Source: Burkholderiales bacterium (GTDB taxonomy: Bacteria > Pseudomonadota > Gammaproteobacteria > Burkholderiales > Burkholderiaceae_C). Taken from it: a stretch of DNA of 64,000 bases. The DNA lies in NCBI GenBank assembly GCA_003963115.1, contig RXJQ01000025.1, positions 124,001-188,000 of the forward strand, given 5' to 3'. Positions 61,759 to 64,000 of the stretch are shown here, one piece after another (within the stretch, counting starts at the first letter, position 1; the number at the start of each line of letters is the position of its first letter). Both the position numbers and the translations under genes were made by a program. The notes beneath the pieces are model-generated. The model did not search any database. It was not told the origin of the DNA and saw only the letters and a list, made by a program, of their open reading frames with translations.

Positions 61759-63698
61759 TCGGCGATTCCAAACTTTCCAAGCTCAACAGAGAGAAATCGA
61801 GCGTAAATGCTTCGCAGATAGGTCATGTCCATTGGCTTGCCGTCAACGGTCTTGCGGCCATGATTTTGCGCGGCTCCTGGTAGGCTGGTCCAGGTACTCA
61901 AGAGTGCCTTGACCGCTGAGTCAAGATCGCCCTTGCGTACGGCGGGCAAGGCCCCCTTTTCTTCCATCAGCATGACGGCCAATCGATCTTGAGCGGTGGG
62001 GGTGAAGAGATCTTGACCTTCAAGGTCGAACAACATGCGCTGCTTGATGAAGCCTTCGACCGTGTCAAGTGTGCATTGATAGGCGCCAGAAGCCGTGCTG
62101 GTGCCTTCGGGCCATGACGATTTTGGAAATTTGCTCCATGGGTGCGTTGCATAACTCCTGAAAGACTTCTGGTTTGACGCGCCAGGTAAGGGTGTATTGA
62201 GTGCTCTGTAGCGATCTGTATCGTTACGGATGGCTTGTGCTTCGTACTCACGCAGGCAGGCCAGGAAGGCACGAATTCGGCATGTAGGGCGTGGGTCGTA
62301 ATATTTGCGGTATATGTGGATATTGACGTAGCCGGGCTCAAAGCCTGTCTGGCTATCACTACTGGTGAGCTTCCACTCCGGGTGATCATGCGCTGGGATG
62401 AAGTCGCTGATGTATGTGCCCTCTGACCTGATATCAATGTGTCCGTGGTTGGGTGTATTTGTTCCGTATTTTTTCTTCCTTTTGGCCCACGTTGCCGCAG
62501 ACCACGAATACACAATGACGTCACCTGCGGCGGCCCAGCGTGCATCGGGTACTTCGTCAGTGACGTCCACGAAGCCTTTGTCCAGCAATGGCTGACCAGC
62601 CAAGCTGGCAGAGGCCTGTACAGATGCGGAAGATGTGTCAGCCAGAAAGCCATCGACGAAGCCTGCGCGTGTCAAAGCAATGCGTACGTATTGATAGCAA
62701 CGTCCTCTTGAGGCGTCGCTATCTTTTTCACCCGGCACATGTTTGAACTGCTTCTTGGCCATCTGCGCCACGACTGAAGCTGTGCCTTCCCCTTTGCCAT
62801 ATTCAAATTCGGTTTGCGCTTGCGCGAACTGGATCAAGGCTTGGACCTTGGGTAGCATGCTGGCGGAATAGGCCACTTTGCTTCCGTGACCAGTTGGTTT
62901 GAGTTCCGAGCTTTTGCTCACAGGTGTTTGTGTCGACCCACCATGTTGGGGCCATAGATTGAGTGTGGGCAGAGTCCAACTGTTCCACCAATCCAAAATG
63001 CGTGCTGTCAGCACAGCCATTGGAGCACCCTGAGGAGTTCGTCCCTTGGTTTGAGCAGACTGTCGTGCAAGAGGCGCATTGCTTCCACTGATTGTTGGCT
63101 GCTTGGCTGGTTTGATCGGGCTGGCCCGTGGGGCAGGCGCAGTGACGTTCGGTTTTGTTTTGGGTGTGGGGGCCTGCGTTGTCGGGGCGGTTGCCACATC
63201 TATGGCAGTCGATTGCTTTGCTTCGAGCACAGTCTCACTGGCTGTGCTCGGATCTTTGGGGAAATCCGGCTGGGGGCGATTGCCTTCGTCTGCTGACGAG
63301 GCTTTGGGTATGCTGCGTTCAATCTCACCTGAATTGCCTTCGTGCAATTCTGTTTCAGTCTCCAAAACCAATTGCGGGCTGATGTAGTTCCAGGTTGACT
63401 CATTGGCGGGCATGGGGGCTTCTTCAATCAGCTTGTAGCTACCGTCGAAGCGTTGAATGGCAATGCGCAGGCGCACTCCTGCGCTGGCTTGGATGTCATC
63501 GACCTTGCCTTCAGTGTCGGTGGTGTAGATCTTGTCCTGAGCCCCGATGGTGATGCGAACGTTAAGGCCAGGAAGAGGATCCATTGCCAGATCCAAAAAC
63601 TGAAGATGGAGCTTTGGCTTGGGTGGCGTTGGGGAAACCTGTTCCGGCGATTTGTCTGTGACAGTGGAAAGGTCTTGTTGGTCTTCGCTGATGGTCAT
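61755..63698 (-). CDS. two-domain peptidoglycan hydrolase, putative T6SS effector
   Basis: A 647-residue protein without signal peptide. The N-terminus (about 25-110) has a transthyretin/carboxypeptidase-regulatory-like domain (LNVRITIGAQDKIYTTDTEG). A Pro/Thr-rich linker follows to about 280. The middle domain (about 290-450) looks like an NlpC/P60 or CHAP-type amidase: GRCYQYVRIAL with Cys334, AAGDVIVYSW and NHGHIDIRS with His418/His420. The C-terminal domain (about 475-640) resembles lambda-phage-type lysozyme (COG4678): AFLACLREYEAQ with candidate Glu486, SGAYQCTLDTVE and LLSTWTSLPGA. It would attack both peptide and glycan bonds. Lack of a signal, the neighbouring VgrG-like fragment and the coupled exported protein point to T6SS delivery. 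Codon use is more A+T-rich than the core genome. Confidence 0.8.
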   Translation of the reverse strand: MTISEDQQDLSTVTDKSPEQVSPTPPKPKLHLQFLDLAMDPLPGLNVRITIGAQDKIYTTDTEGKVDDIQASAGVRLRIAIQRFDGSYKLIEEAPMPANESTWNYISPQLVLETETELHEGNSGEIERSIPKASSADEGNRPQPDFPKDPSTASETVLEAKQSTAIDVATAPTTQAPTPKTKPNVTAPAPRASPIKPAKQPTISGSNAPLARQSAQTKGRTPQGAPMAVLTARILDWWNSWTLPTLNLWPQHGGSTQTPVSKSSELKPTGHGSKVAYSASMLPKVQALIQFAQAQTEFEYGKGEGTASVVAQMAKKQFKHVPGEKDSDASRGRCYQYVRIALTRAGFVDGFLADTSSASVQASASLAGQPLLDKGFVDVTDEVPDARWAAAGDVIVYSWSAATWAKRKKKYGTNTPNHGHIDIRSEGTYISDFIPAHDHPEWKLTSSDSQTGFEPGYVNIHIYRKYYDPRPTCRIRAFLACLREYEAQAIRNDTDRYRALNTPLPGASNQKSFRSYATHPWSKFPKSSWPEGTSTASGAYQCTLDTVEGFIKQRMLFDLEGQDLFTPTAQDRLAVMLMEEKGALPAVRKGDLDSAVKALLSTWTSLPGAAQNHGRKTVDGKPMDMTYLRSIYARFLSVELGKFGIAE

Positions 63699-63713
63699 GG
63701 ATGTCGTCTCATT

Positions 63714-64000
63714 TCACACGCTTCCGTGATTTGCATCGGCGCTGCGAATCCATGCACCGTCTCCAAGGGCGATGCGTATCTTCTCGGGCCGGTCTGTGTA
63801 GATCGGTTGGGTATTGCCATGGGTGTCAAGTCGACCTTGCGCCAATAGCTTGCCTGTTGAGTCGTATGCGCGATAGCTCAAGTCGGCTTTGATAGTCTGG
63901 TTGCTCGCTTGACGACCCAGTAGCGCGGCGACATTGATTGTTTGGCTGTAACGGCGAGGCGCGTTCAGCTCACTGGGTTGGGGCAACCTCAAGCCTTTGT
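63714..64000 (-). CDS. C-terminal part of a gene cut by the window edge (VgrG-like tail?)
   Basis: The frame is open to the window edge; only about the last 95 codons are seen. The final 50 residues (LSYRAYDSTGKLLAQGRLDT, then HGNTQPIYTDRPEKIRIALG) resemble the transthyretin-like extension found at the C-terminus of some VgrG proteins, which mediates cargo contact. The stop is 16 bp from the start of the hydrolase gene, so they share a transcript. If it is VgrG, the hydrolase is its cognate cargo. This identification is tentative. Confidence 0.5.
   Translation of the reverse strand, partial: KGLRLPQPSELNAPRRYSQTINVAALLGRQASNQTIKADLSYRAYDSTGKLLAQGRLDTHGNTQPIYTDRPEKIRIALGDGAWIRSADANHGSV

Overview
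The window reads as chromosomal DNA of a high-GC Gram-negative betaproteobacterium of the order Burkholderiales, perhaps near Aquabacterium, Leptothrix or the Comamonadaceae. The evidence is the gene repertoire (type VI secretion, a PEP-CTERM protein, an S-adenosylhomocysteine (SAH) riboswitch in front of ahcY-tlyA-metF, many c-di-GMP enzymes, a free-standing infA). The species is inferred; there is no rRNA or other phylogenetic marker beyond housekeeping proteins.

Layout. (1) 1-22.5 kb, almost all minus strand, is a type VI secretion (T6SS) locus. In order of transcription it holds tssJ, tssK, tssL (DotU plus OmpA domain), tssM, tagF and a PpkA-like kinase, then a GAF-PAS-GGDEF-EAL protein, then vgrG with a DUF4123 adaptor, a DUF3304 lipoprotein and a DUF2235 (Tle1-like) lipase. 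After these comes a second, decayed copy of the same cargo module: a 70-bp vgrG relic, an N-terminally truncated DUF4123 gene, two tandem DUF3304 genes and a DUF2235 gene broken by one in-frame stop codon. The sheath, tube and baseplate genes (tssB/C/D/E/F/G/H/A) are not in the window. (2) 22.6-31.5 kb is mostly housekeeping: mltA, a membrane GGDEF protein, the SAH riboswitch with ahcY-tlyA-metF, ompW, a PEP-CTERM protein and 5-formyl-THF cyclo-ligase. (3) 31.5-37.9 kb: slt, a secreted guanyl-type RNase with its barstar-like inhibitor, maeB, and a 273-bp MITE with perfect 19-bp terminal repeats and a TTAG target duplication. (4) 37.9-46.3 kb is a four-gene minus-strand unit: LuxR-type response regulator, a giant GMC oxidoreductase fused to an alpha/beta hydrolase, a PhoD-like phosphatase and a hybrid histidine kinase. 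(5) 46.5-49.0 kb: thiL-pgpA-pncC and a small membrane protein. (6) 49.1-57.6 kb is a six-gene plus-strand unit: two membrane diguanylate cyclases, a multi-step hybrid kinase (HisKA-HATPase-REC-REC-Hpt), a REC-HD-GYP protein, an outer-membrane barrel and a PstS-like periplasmic protein. It looks like a complete envelope-to-c-di-GMP signalling module. (7) 57.6-60.6 kb: MAPEG protein, MFS transporter, small proteins and infA. (8) 60.6-64 kb, minus strand and visibly more A+T-rich, is a second T6SS-type cargo locus: the C-terminal end of a gene running off the window, a 647-residue two-domain peptidoglycan hydrolase (Cys/His amidase plus phage-lysozyme-like muramidase), and a signal-peptide protein whose start codon overlaps the hydrolase stop, a likely immunity protein.

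The most noteworthy items are the right-edge amidase-muramidase/immunity pair, the duplicated and decaying Tle1/DUF3304 module, the oxidoreductase-hydrolase fusion with a Cys in place of the usual nucleophilic Ser, and the six-gene c-di-GMP signalling operon. No tRNA, rRNA, CRISPR array or intact transposase was seen.
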